Numbered from the stretch's first letter, positions 12,220 through 23,951 are shown. The stretch is DNA of 64,000 bases from Dromiciops gliroides (GCF_019393635.1 NC_057861.1:76143327-76207326), one strand, 5' to 3'. The notes: a model not told the origin generated them from the sequence alone. Program-made: numbers and translations.

Positions 12220-12387
12220 TTTTGTTTTGTTTTGTTTTGTTTTGTTTTGGGTGAGGCATTTGGGGTTAAGTGACTTGCCTAAGGTCACACAGCTAGTAAG
12301 TGTCAAGTGTTTGAGGCTGGATTTGAACTCAGGTCCTCCTGAATCCAGGGCCAGTGCTCTATCTACTGTGCTACCTAGCTGCCCCTG
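12220..12387 (-). mobile_element. Marsupial tRNA-derived SINE with (TTTTG)n tail
   Basis: Complete antisense copy. The tail is (CAAAA)n in SINE sense. Perfect 16-base target duplications GCAAGGGTAGATTATG flank it. Confidence 0.95.
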
Positions 12388-12849
12388 CAAGGGTAGATTA
12401 TGGAAGATGAAAATAAAAATATGGCATGGTTTTCAATCAATCAGTCAACAAGTATTCATTATAAGAATAGTGTCAGGAGTGCTTAAATTCAGAATAAGCT
12501 GAGATTGGGGAGGAAAGCTAAGGACAACAAAGAAGCTTTTATAGATTAGGGAAAATATAAGAATTGGATAAGAAAATATGTTGCTGCTCTGGGCAAATTA
12601 AACAATAATAACTAATTAGGGAGAAAACAGGAAGCTCTTCTCCAGTCTGTTAAGAAGACACTTAATGGAGATTAATGTAAAGCCTTACGGGTTTTCAAAC
12701 AATTGACTTCACAAGTGAAAGATCAGAGAGGTCTGGCTAGATAGCAATATTCTGAAAAGAAAAATCTAAGGATTTTTTTCGGGGGGATATCAAGTTCTAT
12801 GTAAATCAGGGGCAGCTAAGAAAGTTATTAAAATTTAAGCTGCAGCAGG

Positions 12850-13390
12850 AGAAACATAGCATCCCAAACTAGGGAGGTCATGGTTCTGCAGTATTCTGCC
12901 CTGTGTAGTCTGTATCTGAAGTCTTGTGTTCAATATGAGGTGTTACATTTTAGGAAGTTCATAGTGGAGCTGCAAAGAATCCAAAGGAAGACACGTCGAA
13001 GGGCCCTTCAAGAGGATTTGCCGGAGGAACCGGGGATGTTTTGCTTGTAGGGGATGAGACTTACAGGGGTCATAAAAGCTATTTTCAGTTTTTTTGAAAG
13101 ATTGTCACATGGAGGAGGAAACATCTGCTTGAACCCAGTGGGCATAATTAGAAGAAATGAATGGAATTTTCAGAGAGACAGATTTAGCTTGATGTAAGGA
13201 AAATTTTCCTAACAATGAGAACTATCCAAAGATGGAATAGGCTGTTTAACCCTCAGAAGCTTTTAAGCAAAGACAGGATAAATACTCCTCAGGCATATTG
13301 TAGAGGAGAGGTTTTGTTCATATATGGGTTGAAGTAGATAGATAACCTCTGAGATTTCTTCCAGCTATGAGAATCTATGATTCTGTCAAA
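12850..13390 (+). mobile_element. CR1/L3-type LINE 3' end
   Basis: It keeps the CR1 3' landmarks in order: a GTGTTACATTTTAGGAAG-like segment, GGAGCTGCAAAGAATCCA, AACAATGAGAACTATCCAA with GGAATAGGCTG, GAAGTAGATAGATAACCTCTG and ATGAGAATCTATGATTCTG. The repeated final octamer ATTCTATGA is typical of CR1 ends. Confidence 0.8.
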
Positions 13391-13630
13391 GTGAGCTAAA
13401 TTTTATCTTATCTTAAGCCGTTTCTGGCAAACAGGCAAATGATTGCTTAAATGGTTTTACATGTTGGTGTTAAATCTGTTTACATATTTTTGTGTGGGTA
13501 AATGGATATGTTTGGAAACATACACGTTGTTGTTTTTTTTTCTATGTTTGCATTGGGTTTGGCACCATGTCTCTGAAAAAGCCTGAAGTACCAGTTTTTT
13601 ACTTTGTGGGGATAAACAATGGAAGGAATG

Positions 13631-13768
13631 GGGGCAGCTAGGTGGTACAGTGGATAAAGCACCAGCCTTGGATTCAGGAGGACCTGAGTTCAAATCTGAC
13701 CCTCAGACTTGACACTTAATAGATGTGTGACCCTGGGCAAGTCACTTAACCCTCATTGCCCCCCCAAA
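13631..13768 (+). mobile_element. Marsupial tRNA-derived SINE
   Basis: Near-complete copy with a short C-rich junction instead of a long A tail. Confidence 0.88.
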
Positions 13769-13779
13769 CAAAGACATCA

Positions 13780-14710
13780 TAAGGAAGAGAACTGGAGGCC
13801 TGGAGTGGAAAGGGGGAGGAGGGCAGTGACTTTTGTAGTTTTGTGATTTGGAACTGAAAATTTACAAATCCCATAATAAAAAGTTTCATTGGACTAATTT
13901 TCCGAGCATCCTCGGCCAGGCACAAGACTTACCTAAATTTGCTACAATAAAAGGCTGAATGTATGTATAGCACAGGATACATTTGTTTATGTGAAGAACT
14001 ATTTTATATCTAGGGAACTAAAGGGTACCTGGCTCTTGATTTTAAACCTTTTCTACTTGCTTTCATTTTGGTTCTCTTAATTAGAATTCATTTTCAGAAA
14101 TTATCTTATTAAACATGGGTTCCTCCATCTGCATCAAGGTCACAATTATTTTGGAAAGGGAAGTTTTATTTCCAGATATCTGGAAAAAATGTCACATGAC
14201 TGGAGTTGTTGGAATTGGCTTCCCTCTGAGCACAAAGGGATAAAGGCAATAAAACAGTGAGCACGCGAATAGCTTCAGTGTTTTGACTTTTACGGGCTCT
14301 GTAATCTGATTGGATAAGAAGCTGTGTCTTCAAAAAGGAATGTGACATTGCTGGCCTCTAGTTCTTGCTAGATAACCAAAACAAGGGGTGGGGTGCAAAA
14401 CGAATTTATAATTCTTCACTTCTGGCTACTTTAAAAAAACAATTATTCAGTGGTATGTCCCATGAGTTATTTATTGTCAATAAGCCCTTGTCAAAGACTT
14501 GAAAATCCCTTTAATGTTCTAGGTTGCACATTAGCATATTTGTAGTAGGCAAAAGTCTTTGGGGAAATTCATAACATAATTAGGATACATATTGAGTTTT
14601 AACTGCATCAGATTCCCTCTCCTTTTTCTTGTATGTTTGCTTTCACCCCTAACAGGTAGGGGAACAGGGAAGTAGAAAGAGGTAGAATAATGGACAGATT
14701 CAAAAGCAAC
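13780..14710. other. No gene or repeat recognised
   Basis: About 900 bases without repeat landmarks or an ORF supported as an exon. This is one of the longest apparently unique stretches in the left half. Confidence 0.4.
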
Positions 14711-14837
14711 AGTGGAGACACTTTATAGAATCATAAGATCATAATTTTAGAGCTTAAAGGGGGCCATCTAGTCCAGCCCCTTCATTTTACAGAGAGCAAG
14801 CTGAAAGATAGAAAGGTTAAGTAAAATAAGAATAATA

Positions 14838-15045
14838 AAAAACAATGATAGTTCCTATTTATTTAGCCCTATAAGGTTTGCAAAAAATGTTTATGTATAT
14901 AATATGAAATTAAAATATTTAAAATTCTATCAAATGTGTGTGTGTGTGTGTAAAATCTCATCAGAACCTCACTACAATCTTGTAAAGTAGGTGTTATTGT
15001 TATCTTCATTTTGTAGATAGGGAAACTGAAGGTCAGTGTGAGCTC
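14838..15045 (-). mobile_element. MIR-type CORE-SINE
   Basis: Antisense MIR with CCCTATAAGGTTTGCAAA and CATTTTGTAGATAGGGAAACTGA; a short (GT)n sits inside. A further diverged MIR core lies just left at 14740-14820. Confidence 0.65.
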
Positions 15046-15047
15046 GG

Positions 15048-15062
15048 AGCGCCACCTGGTGG
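15048..15062 (-). promoter_or_regulatory. CTCF-type motif
   Basis: The minus strand reads CCACCAGGTGGCGCT, an exact fit to the CTCF core, at the edge of a MIR copy. Confidence 0.5.
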
Positions 15063-15549
15063 TTCATGCAGAAATTTTACTTTCAGTAGCTACTCCTACC
15101 GATCCATCACTCTTAGTGCCCAGGAAGCTCAGGTAATCCTGAGTAGAGAAGAAATCCTGTACCTTACAGAAAAATTTAAAATCAAACCTTAGAAAAGACT
15201 TATTCACTAGGAACATATATGTTCCAGAGAAGAAAAGATGGTTTAACATAAGTAAAATAATCAGCATTATTAATTAAAGATTATTATAGCAACAGATAAA
15301 GAAAAAATTGTTGGCAAAATATGGTATTCATTTTTGTGTTTAACAATGAAATATTCACTTATGTTTTAAAAAACTAAAAAGAACCATAGGCATGAAACTT
15401 CTTCTTTAATCCCATCAAAAGTATATATAGACAACAATCTTTTGTGGAAAAAAGTAAGGCCAAAGATGAGAGTCACTCAGAACAAATTTAACCCTGGATC
15501 CTTAAAGAACCTGATTTCTAAATCAGGCTTTTTTTGTATTCTCTTGCTC

Positions 15550-15552
<3 letters not shown>

Positions 15553-15588
<36 letters not shown>
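15553..15588. repeat. (AC)n microsatellite
   Basis: An uninterrupted CA dinucleotide array of about 17 units. Confidence 0.95.
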
Positions 15589-15644
15589 CCTAGAGTAGGA
15601 CTTTCAAAGAATCTCTAAAGCAAAGCTTAGAATTGGCTCACATA

Positions 15645-15930
15645 TGATGATGATGATCGCATTTATAAAGTACCTACTATGTGCCAGGCACTATGCTAAT
15701 AGCTTTACAAATAATATTTTATTTGATCTTCACACTAACCTTGGGAGTAGGTACTGCTAATATTCCCATTTTCAGTGGAGGAAACTGAGGAAAAAAGAGG
15801 TTAGTTGACTTGCCCAAGCTTACTAGTGTATTTTATTTAGCTAGTAAGTATCTGAGGTCAAATTTGAACTCCGGTCTTCCTGACTCCAGTTCCAAAGCTC
15901 TATCCTCTGTACTACCTAACTGCCCTTCAT
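15645..15930 (-). mobile_element. MIR/THER-type CORE-SINE, nearly full length
   Basis: It runs from CCTACTATGTGCCAGGCACT through GAGGAAACTGAGG to CTACCTAACTGCCC, the full antisense MIR layout. Confidence 0.85.
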
Positions 15931-16520
15931 GGTCTGTCTAAAAGAGATTAAAGGATACCTTCTAAGAAAGTACTCAATGTACAATGTAGTTCAAGTATAG
16001 GACAGCTATTTATTTTCTTGGCCATAAAAGACATGCTTATGAGTGGGAGTTGGCCTTTGACCAGAAAACTCAAAGTATAATCATATAAAATAAAGGGCAG
16101 AAAATGAGGTATTAAACTAACTGTAAATGTGCAGCCATGACAAGGGATTCAGTGATTCCTTGGTCCTTTGTACTAAATATGGAAAAGTTTCTTGGTTGAA
16201 TTAATAAGAGAACCTGAGCATTTGCTAGGTGAAAAACTGACCATGGCTTTGGGTTGATTGAACCTTAAAGGACTATTGAACAGCCTTGGTCATTTTGAGT
16301 CAGCTCAGGATGGTTAGTTCAGAATGTATGGAGCAGAGGGTCGGGGAAGGGATTTTTCTTTTCCATCTCTCCACATCAACCACAGCATGTAGTAGTGTAT
16401 CGACTCATGCCATTCAGTAGTTTGAAAGGGTGTCTTGGAAGGGTCCAGGAGGGAGCCATCAAAGCCTATAGACACAGCCTCAGAGAGGCAGTCATTTCAG
16501 GGTAGAAGTAGTTTCAAAGA

Positions 16521-16785
16521 GGGGCAGCTAGGTGTCACAGTGGATAGAGTGCCAGGCCTGGAGTCAGGAAGACCCATTTTCCTGAGTTCGAATCTGACCT
16601 CAGACACTTACTAGCTGTGTGACGATGGACAAGTCACTTAACCCTGTTTGCCTCAGTTTCCTCATCTGTAAAATAAGCTGGAGAAGGAAATGGCAAACCA
16701 CTCCATTATCTTTGCCAAGAAAACCCCAAATGGAGTCACAAAGAGTTGAACACAATTAATCGACTAAATGACAATGACAGCAAAC
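16521..16785 (+). mobile_element. tRNA-derived SINE with RTE-type tail, full length
   Basis: GGGGCAGCTAGGTG head, CORE, then GAAGGAAATGGCAAACCACTC, GCCAAGAAAACCCCAAAT and GAGTCACAAAGAG. It is the most complete RTE-tailed SINE in the window. Confidence 0.9.
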
Positions 16786-16978
16786 TTCAAAGAGTGTTAT
16801 CCCACTGCCTGCAACTGGCCCCTGCAAATGAGATTTAAGATGCAGAGAGGGCTCCCCCACAAGGAGAAGAAGGCTCTGCAAGACTGAAAGTGTGTATTCT
16901 TCTGTGTTCCCTATTTGTATGCCCAGCTGCCATTGTATTCCTGGTTTGTGCTCACTCTTCCAAAAGACATTGTCCTTT

Positions 16979-17129
16979 TTTTTTTTTTTTTTTGGTGAGG
17001 CAATTGGGGTTAAGTGACTTGCCCAAGGTCACACAGCTAGTAAGTGTTAAGTGTCTGAGGCCGGATTTGAACTCAGGTACTCCTGACTCTAGGGCCGGTG
17101 TTTTATCCACTGCGCCACCTAGCTGCCCC
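16979..17129 (-). mobile_element. Marsupial tRNA-derived SINE
   Basis: Complete antisense copy with poly-T of about 17. It inserted beside an L2 3' end (TTAGACTGTGAGCTTCTTGAG). Confidence 0.93.
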
Positions 17130-17388
17130 TTAGACTGTGAGCTTCTTGAGCAGAGAAGGGGCTGTTTGTTTGCCTTTCATCATATTTCCCAGTACTTAGC
17201 ACAGTATCTGGTACCCAGTAAGTTGATCCTGGACAAGTCACTTAACCTATTTACCTCAGTTTCCTCAACTGTAAAATGGGGATAATTGTACCTGCCTTGA
17301 AGGATTGTTGTGAAGATGAAGTGAAATAATATTTGTCAAAGTGCTTAGCATAGTGCCTGACATTTAGTTGGATCTATATAAATGCTTG
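17130..17388 (+). mobile_element. L2 3' end followed by a MIR fragment
   Basis: Phrases TAGCACAGTATCTGGTACC (L2) and CCTCAGTTTCCTCAACTGTAAAATGG with GTGCTTAGCATAGTGCCTG (MIR) lie in the same orientation. Confidence 0.65.
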
Positions 17389-17390
17389 GG

Positions 17391-17610
17391 GACAACTCAG
17401 TGGTGAAGTACATAGAGCGCTAGGCCTGAAGTCAGGAAGACTCATCTTCACGAGCTCAAATCTAGCCTCAGACACTTACTAGCTGTGTGACCCTGGACAG
17501 GTTTGCCTCTATTTCCTCATCTGTAAAATGAGCTGGAGAAGGAAATGGCAAACCACTCCAAGAAAACCCCAAAATGAGGTCATGAAGACTCACAGGACTG
17601 AAACAATAAC
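17391..17610 (+). mobile_element. tRNA-derived SINE with RTE-type tail
   Basis: Diverged head, then AAATGAGCTGGAGAAGG and CCACTCCAAGAAAACCCC. Confidence 0.8.
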
Positions 17611-17819
17611 AAAATATAAATGCTTCTTCCCTTCCTTTCCCCCTTCACTTCATAAGTGCTAATTGACTGACTAACTGATTGATATACAGAGTAAATGCAA
17701 AAGTAAATGGGTGGGGGAGAAGTACTAACAATTGGGGAGATCAGGAATGGTTTTCTTTAGGAGTTAGTATATTACCTGTGCTCCAAAGGAAACTAGGGAT
17801 TCTATCAAATGAATGTGAG

Positions 17820-18056
17820 GGATTAGAAAAAGCAAGAAGTAACATGACTAATGCAGAAATATGTTTAATGTTATTTTATACATATATATATATATAAAAC
17901 CTATATCAGATTATCTGCTGTCTAGGAGAGTAGGGGAGGGAGGGGAGGGAGGGAGGGAGAAAAATTTGAAATTGGAAATCTTATAAACACAAATGTTGAA
18001 AACTATCTCTACATGTAACTGGAAAATAATAAAATACTTTTATTTTAAAAAAAGAG
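17820..18056 (+). mobile_element. L1 3' UTR fragment with G-rich tract
   Basis: L1 terminus in sense orientation: (TA)n, a GGGGAGGGAGGGGAGGGAGG tract at 17932-17959, then TACATGTAACTGGAAAATAA and an A-rich tail. Confidence 0.75.
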
Positions 18057-18059
18057 AAA

Positions 18060-18735
18060 GAGCAAGAAGTCTAGTTCTCAGCCCACCCCACCTCCTTGTG
18101 TTTTTTCTTTTATTTTTTTAAACTCATTTTTGAAAATTTTAGTGATTTAGCTAATAGAATATTCTAAGGATTCTCATATTTTATAAGCAATTGTTTTATC
18201 TTGGGTGTTCTTATAATTTTGATTGGGAAGCTTGGTTATTGTTTGAAGGCTTCATTAAAGTAATTGTAGTCACCCTGTAAACTTATTGTCTATTTCATTC
18301 TGAAATCTCATCCTTGTTTTCACAGAGCATGCTGAGTTTTCTGAGAAGATAGTTCTGGATTCGTGAACTATAATTTATTTTGTTTTGTTCTTTCTGATTT
18401 CTGCAATCCTCCCTTTTCCTCCTTGAAAAGCCCCCTCATGATCCTAATTATTTTTCACTGGTAAGGATTTTTTCACTCCTGGTAGTTTTGAGGTTTGTCT
18501 TTTTTTCCTTCTCATTGTATGACATGTTTAGGAGTTTTAAATCTTGGCTTTTTTCTTGTCAGGTCCTATGGATTTTTTTTCACCAATGTTCTTGTGAATT
18601 ATAGGAAATTCTATTGCATATTTTCCTGTCTATTTTCTTCCCGCCCCCCCCTCCAAATTCTCTGGAATGTCAGTAATCCTGAGATTACTGTACCATGATC
18701 AGTCCTCCAGGTCTATCATTTCAGTCTGCATATTT
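18060..18735. other. T-rich stretch, possibly old LINE sequence
   Basis: Long T-rich sequence resembling antisense LINE 5' sequence such as 10440-11290, but without a diagnostic motif. No exon supported. Confidence 0.35.
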
Positions 18736-20100
18736 TCCAATAGTCAAGAAGAATTTATTAAACACTTATTACATACCAGACATTGTGCTAGCTCTAGGGA
18801 TACAAAAAAAAAAGGAAAAAAACACGGTCCTTGCCCCAGAAGAGCTCCCAGTTTAATGAGGAAGACAACATTCAAACGACTATGTACATGCAAGATATAT
18901 ACAGTATAAAATGGAGGTGATCTCAGAGGAAAGGGGGTTGAGGCGACTGGGAAAGGCCTCTTGCAAAAGGTGAGATTTGCACTTACTCTTGAAGGAAGTC
19001 AGGAAGCAGAGGCAAGGAGAAAGAACATTTTAAGCATGGGAGACAGCCAGTGAAAAGGTACAAAATCTGGGGGTGGAGTATTATGTTCAAGGAACAATGA
19101 AAAGGCCAGTGCTGCTGGATCATAGAGCTCATGGAAGGGAATAAAGAGTAAGAAGACTAGAGAGGTCCGGGTGACTAAGGGGTTTAGAACCAAAAGGAAG
19201 ATTTTATATTTGACCCTAGAGGCTAATAGGGCATCACTGGAGTTTATTAAATGTGAAGGAACCATGGTTAGACCTATACTTTAGGAAGATCACTCTTGCA
19301 GCTGAATGGAGAGAGACTTGAGACAGGGAGACCAACCAGCAGGATCTATCCCAGTGGTAGCAATATGAGTGGAGAGGAGAGCTATATGAGAGATGTTATA
19401 AAAATAGATACAACAAGATGGCAAAAGATTGACCATATGGAGTGAATGAAAGTGAGGAATTGAGGATGACAGCAAACCTGGGTGATGGGAGACTAGTGGT
19501 GCCCTTAACAGAGATAGGGAAGTTTGGGAAATAAGAGGATTTGGAGGTAAAGATAATAGATTATGTTTTGGATAATGAGATGTCTATGGGACATCATCAA
19601 GATGTCCAATGGGCAGAGGTCAAGAGAAAGGTTAGGGCTGGATAAATAGATCTGAATAGAGATAATAATTAAACCCATAGGGCTGATGAGATCACCAAGT
19701 GAGATAGTATAGAGACAGAAGAGAAAAGGGTCCAGAGAGGGGCAGCTAGGTGATGCAGTGGATAAAGCACTGACCCTGGATTCAGGAGGACCTGAGTTCA
19801 AATCCAGCCTCAAACACTTGACACTAGCTGTGTGACCCTGGGCAAGTCACTTAACCCTCATTGCCCTAAGAAAAGAAAAGAAAAGAAAAGAAAAGGGTCC
19901 AGAACAGATCCAGCAAAGAATAAGGAGTAGTTAAACAGGTAAGAGGAGAACCGAGAAAGAGCAGTGCCATAAAAACCCAGAGAAGAGAGACTATGCAGGA
20001 GAAAAGGATGATTGACAGTGTCAGACACTGCAACAAGTTTAAGAAGGTTGAGGATTGAGAATTTATGAACAGACAAGAGTTAGAGAGCATTACAGGATGT
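18735..20100 (-). mobile_element. L2/CR1-clade LINE with reverse-transcriptase remnants
   Basis: Minus-strand translation shows broken RT blocks: DTVNHPFLLHSLSSLGFYGTAL, SLDPFLFCLYTISLGDLISPMG, IYLSSPNLS and MMSHRHL. The 3' end is near 18735-18860 (ATTTATTAAACACTTATTAC). Frames are broken and a SINE interrupts it. Confidence 0.8.
19739..19893 (+). mobile_element. Marsupial SINE with (AAAAG)n tail
   Basis: Complete copy; AAAGGGTCCAGA repeats flank it. Inserted in the L2-clade LINE. Confidence 0.93.
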
Positions 20101-21305
20101 AAAATGGATAATTTTGATTACATTAAAAAGGTTTTACACAAATAAAACCAATGTTGTCAAGACTAGAAAGAAAGCAGAAAATTGGGGAGACATTTTAATA
20201 AAGTTTCTCCGATAAAGGCTTCACATCTCAAATATATAGAGAACAGAGTCAAATTTAAAAGACTATGAGTCGGGGCAGCTAGATGGCTCAGTGGATAGAG
20301 CACCGGCCCTGGATTCAGGAGTACCTGAGTTCAAATCCGGCCTCAGACACTTAACACTTACTAGCTGTGTGACCCTGGGCAAGTCACTTAACCCCAATTG
20401 CCTCACATACACACAAAAAAAGACTATGAGTCATTCCCCAATTGACAAATGATCAAATATATGAAAGGCAGTTTTTAGAAGAAGATATCAAAACTATATC
20501 TACTCAGAAAAATGCTCTAAATCATTAGAGAAATGTAAACTAAAACAACTCTGAAATACCATCTCATACCTATCAGATTGGCTAAAATGATAGAAGGGGA
20601 AATAACAAATGTAGGATGAGATGTGAAAAATTGGGACACCAATACACCATTGGTGGAACTGTGTGAACTGATCCAACCATTTTGGAGAGCAATTTGGAAT
20701 TATGCCCAAAGATTTATTAAACTGTGTGTGCCCTTTGACCCAGAAATAGCACTATATAGACCTAAGTCTATTTCCTAAGGTGATCAGGAAGAAAGGAAAA
20801 CAACCTATATGTTCTAAAATATTTATAGCAGCTGTCTTTATGTCAGCAAAGAACTGGATATCGAGGGGATATGCATCAGTTGGGAAACGGGTGAACAAGC
20901 TGTGGTATATGATTGTAGTGGAATACTGCTGTACTGGAAGAAATAATGAGCAGCTTGATTTTAGAAAAAACATGGAAAGACTTGGAAAGAAATCATGACG
21001 AGTGAAATGAGCAGAACTAAAAGAACATTGTATACAGTAACAGCAATATCGTTTGAAGAATAACTGTGAATGACTAAGCTATTCTGAGTAATATGAATAT
21101 TCAAATCAACTACAAAGGATTTATGAAGGAAGATGCTATCTACCTCCAGAGAAAGAACTAATATTTGGAAGTATCTATTTGATGGTTCCATATATATATA
21201 TCTCTGTGTTAAGTGTTGACCCTCTCTAGTTCAGGTTTGGGAAGGGGGAGAGAGAGCGATCGCTCGTAACTCAAGATGTAGCAAAAATAAATTAATTTTT
21301 TTAAA
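20090..21305 (+). mobile_element. L1 ORF2 C-terminal region and 3' end, split by a SINE
   Basis: Sense copy of about 1.1 kb. It includes a CCATCTCATACCTATCAGATTGG-type ORF2 end, WNKLWYMIVVEYCC-like translation and an A-rich terminus. Interrupted at 20272-20418. Confidence 0.85.
20272..20418 (+). mobile_element. Marsupial SINE nested in L1
   Basis: Complete copy flanked by AAAGACTATGAGTC target duplications. Confidence 0.94.
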
Positions 21306-21408
21306 GGATGAGGATTGAGAAGAGGTCATTAGATTTCTCAGTTAAGAAAAAATAATTGGTATAAGTCAGTGATTTTTTGAGTCCGCTGATTCCCAGGCGC
21401 TGTGCACT

Positions 21409-21482
<74 letters not shown>
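21409..21482. repeat. (GT)n microsatellite, about 35 units
   Basis: One of the longest pure dinucleotide arrays in the window; potential Z-DNA and likely polymorphic. Confidence 0.97.
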
Positions 21483-21492
<10 letters not shown>

Positions 21493-21588
21493 CATTTGAG
21501 TTTGCCTTCTTTGAATACACAGGGAGACAGCTGTGTTAAAATTCACTGGAGGGATTTGAAGAAACTCAAGATGCCGTATATGCGTCAG

Positions 21589-21603
21589 CCACCAGGTGGC
21601 ACT
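21589..21603 (+). promoter_or_regulatory. CTCF-type motif
   Basis: CCACCAGGTGGCACT on the plus strand fits the CTCF core at every constrained position. It lies in sequence with no recognised repeat. Confidence 0.5.
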
Positions 21604-21939
21604 CTGCTCTAGCGGTAGCCTTCCTATCTCGCCTAACAAACCTTTCTTCGGATCTGCACTCTGGCTGTTAGAGGATGATGCCCAAAGACTGAGCTATTCC
21701 TCATAGCGGCGTCCAATCTCTTTTGCCCTTTCACTTTCTCCTTGTTTGTTCCATGGCTTTCTGAGTCTATAGCCTAGGATTACAAATACTGAAAACAATA
21801 GAGGTTGCTACAAATCTTCTTGGCCCTATTCTCACTCCCTGGAATTATTTGCTCTCTCTGTTTCTCATCCCTCTGTATTCAGTGTTTCGGACACATGTGG
21901 ATCACTCAAATTTCAATATATGGGAGATTAAGGTGTTTT

Positions 21940-22010
21940 AAGGCTCCGCCCCCCCCCACCTCCGCCGCCGCCACGTAGCATGGGAGTGACGTGGTGTGTA
22001 AGTATCTTAT
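21940..22010. other. Small CpG-rich patch
   Basis: CTCCGCC followed by a C run, CCGCCGCCGCCACG and TGACGTGG lie in an AT-rich setting, and a GTAAGTAT donor-like site follows at 21998. It could be a remnant promoter or unannotated first exon, but no coding sequence supports that. Confidence 0.3.
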
Positions 22011-22362
22011 TTGTACATATTTGAAAGGAGGCACGAGAGGCATATCCAGCCTCTTCTCCTCCCACCCCCACCCCCCTGCCTCCCTCTTCTTCCAGGAAGG
22101 TTTAATTTCTGCCAGGAGGGGAAGCAGGAGGGTAGGGCTATCAGAAGCATGACCACTCTCCCCTCCTCAGATATGGGGAATATTGGGCTAGAATTAAAGC
22201 GATCTGCTCTCTTAAATATTATTAGTCTAGGGGATGAAAATTTCAGGTTCAAGCTAACTTTTGATCATGATGTTTTTCAATTGGGGGAAGGAAAGCCACA
22301 AGGTTTATATCCAAGCTTTGACTCCCCTCCAACCAAATATCAGTTCCATAATGAACACACAG

Positions 22363-22520
22363 AGGCAGCTAGCTGGTGCAGTGGATAAAGCACCAACCCT
22401 GGATTCAGAAGGACCTGAGCTCAAATCCAGCCTCAGACACTTAACACTTACTAGCTGTGTGACCCTGCGGAAGTCACTTAACTAACTCTCATTGCCCCTC
22501 CAAAAAAACCCAAACAAAAC
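22363..22520 (+). mobile_element. Marsupial SINE
   Basis: Complete copy; ATAATGAACACACA repeats flank it. Inserted in unclassified repeat copy B. Confidence 0.92.
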
Positions 22521-22631
22521 ATAATGAACACACACACACACACAAACACACACACAGAGAACAATGAACTAAAAAATCCATTTACCCAAATCAGCAGCAA
22601 AACAGACATCAGAGAAAAATATAAATAGGAG

Positions 22632-22634
<3 letters not shown>

Positions 22635-22694
<60 letters not shown>
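22635..22694. repeat. (AT)n microsatellite, about 30 units
   Basis: A pure AT array, self-complementary and therefore cruciform-prone. Confidence 0.97.
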
Positions 22695-22697
<3 letters not shown>

Positions 22698-22794
22698 CAG
22701 GCAACACAGAGTGAAGGAGCTCTTCCATTGGGAGCAAGATAACGCAGCTCAACCAAGAAAGAGAAGAGTCCTAGGTCTCACCCAAGGGGAAGAT

Positions 22795-23450
22795 CCCTGA
22801 AGACTCTAGTGTAGCACCCTGGGGATATGGACATGTTGGAGACTTCCCAGTTCCTCTCGTGTTGGCTTCTTTGCAGTCTTTTCCTTCAGCACTCTGAAGC
22901 TGGAAGCCGGAAGCCAAAGTCATCTCAAATGACTATAGAACCCAAGGAGACTTAAAGAGCTTCTTCCCAAGCATGAAGAGGCGCCCCCCCCCAACCCCAA
23001 CTGAAGAGTTCTCTCCGACATTCTGCCCCTCATGAAGGCTCAGGGCACAGATCTCCATCAACAAGGATAGAGTCCCATACCAAGGGGCTTTGCGATGGCA
23101 TTACAAAGGTAAACGAAAACCAGACAAACCCTCCCGCTCCCAGTTGAGATGGACAGTCCTATTATGTTGCAGCCAGCTCCAAACTCTGCTGCAAGCATTC
23201 TGGAGCACATCCTCCTCCCACTGGAGCTCAGACTCCAACCCCTGGGGGTCCTGGGCTCCATAGGTGAGCCTGAGTCCCCCTTTTATCTTGCCTGCCAACA
23301 ATAAGCAAGATTAGACATCGTTCCCAGTGAGGTGCAATCCTTGTGTGCATTCTGAAGCTCCTCTTCTGCTAGAACTCAGACTCTTCCCCAGGGACTCTGG
23401 GCTCTGCTTTCCAGCTCTAGTGGAATTACAGGTTATCTTTCCATAGGAGA
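22795..23450. other. Unclassified sequence next to repeat copy B
   Basis: Two imperfect related segments (near 23180-23250 and 23340-23415: GGAGCTCAGACTCCAACCC and AGAACTCAGACTCTTCCCC) suggest an internal duplication. No exon or family recognised. Confidence 0.35.
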
Positions 23451-23454
23451 AAGT

Positions 23455-23555
23455 AAACTCCTCGATAGCAGGAATCATCTTGCTTGTCTGTAATTGTATC
23501 CCCAGCACTTATCACAGTGCCTAGTACATTGAAAGCACTTAATAAATCCCTCCCT
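23455..23555 (+). mobile_element. L2 3' end
   Basis: ATTGTATCCCCAGCACTTAT, CAGTGCCTAGTACATTGAAAG and CACTTAATAAAT are L2/MIR 3' landmarks. Confidence 0.65.
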
Positions 23556-23584
23556 CCTTCCCTTTCCTCTTCCTCTTCTTCTTC

Positions 23585-23702
23585 GCAATGAGGGTTAAGT
23601 GACTTGCCCAGGATCACACAGCTCGTGTCAAGTGTTTGAGGTCGGATTTGAACCCAGGTCCTTCTGAATCCAGGGCTGGTGCTTTATCCACTGCGCCACC
23701 TC
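23585..23702 (-). mobile_element. Marsupial SINE, degraded head
   Basis: Antisense body is intact but the 5' head ends at CGCCACCTCCTGC and runs into the (TTCC)n array. Confidence 0.85.
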
Positions 23703-23716
23703 CTGCTTCTTTTATT

Positions 23717-23794
23717 CTTCCTTCCTTCCTTCCTTCCTTCCTTCCTTCCTTCCTTCCTTCCTTCCTTCCTTCCTTCCTTCCTTCCTTCCTTTCT

Positions 23795-23852
<58 letters not shown>

Positions 23853-23951
23853 TTCCTTCCTTCCTTCCTTCCTTCCTTCCTTCCTTCCTTCCTTCCTTCC
23901 TTCCTTCCTTCCTTCCTTCCCTCCTTCCCTCCTTCCCTCCCTCCCTCCTTC
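23717..23951. repeat. (TTCC)n-(TTTC)n-(TTCC)n array
   Basis: About 235 bases of tetranucleotide repeat: a TTCC block, a central TTTC block of about 15 units, and a second TTCC block grading into CTCC. It is a near-mirror polypyrimidine tract. Confidence 0.97.

Larger units (their letters stand above)
22125..22790. repeat. Unclassified interspersed repeat, copy B
   Basis: Colinear with copy A at 590-2085 after the L1 is removed. It is itself interrupted by a SINE (22363-22520) and expanded by CA and (AT)n repeats. No coding remnant was recognised. Confidence 0.6.

Noticed and set aside
16890-17285. Recurring small proteins with [17 protein letters not shown]
   Set aside because: This peptide appears wherever the SINE is antisense; it is SINE sequence, not a gene family. 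The same holds for the sense-strand [16 protein letters not shown] peptides.
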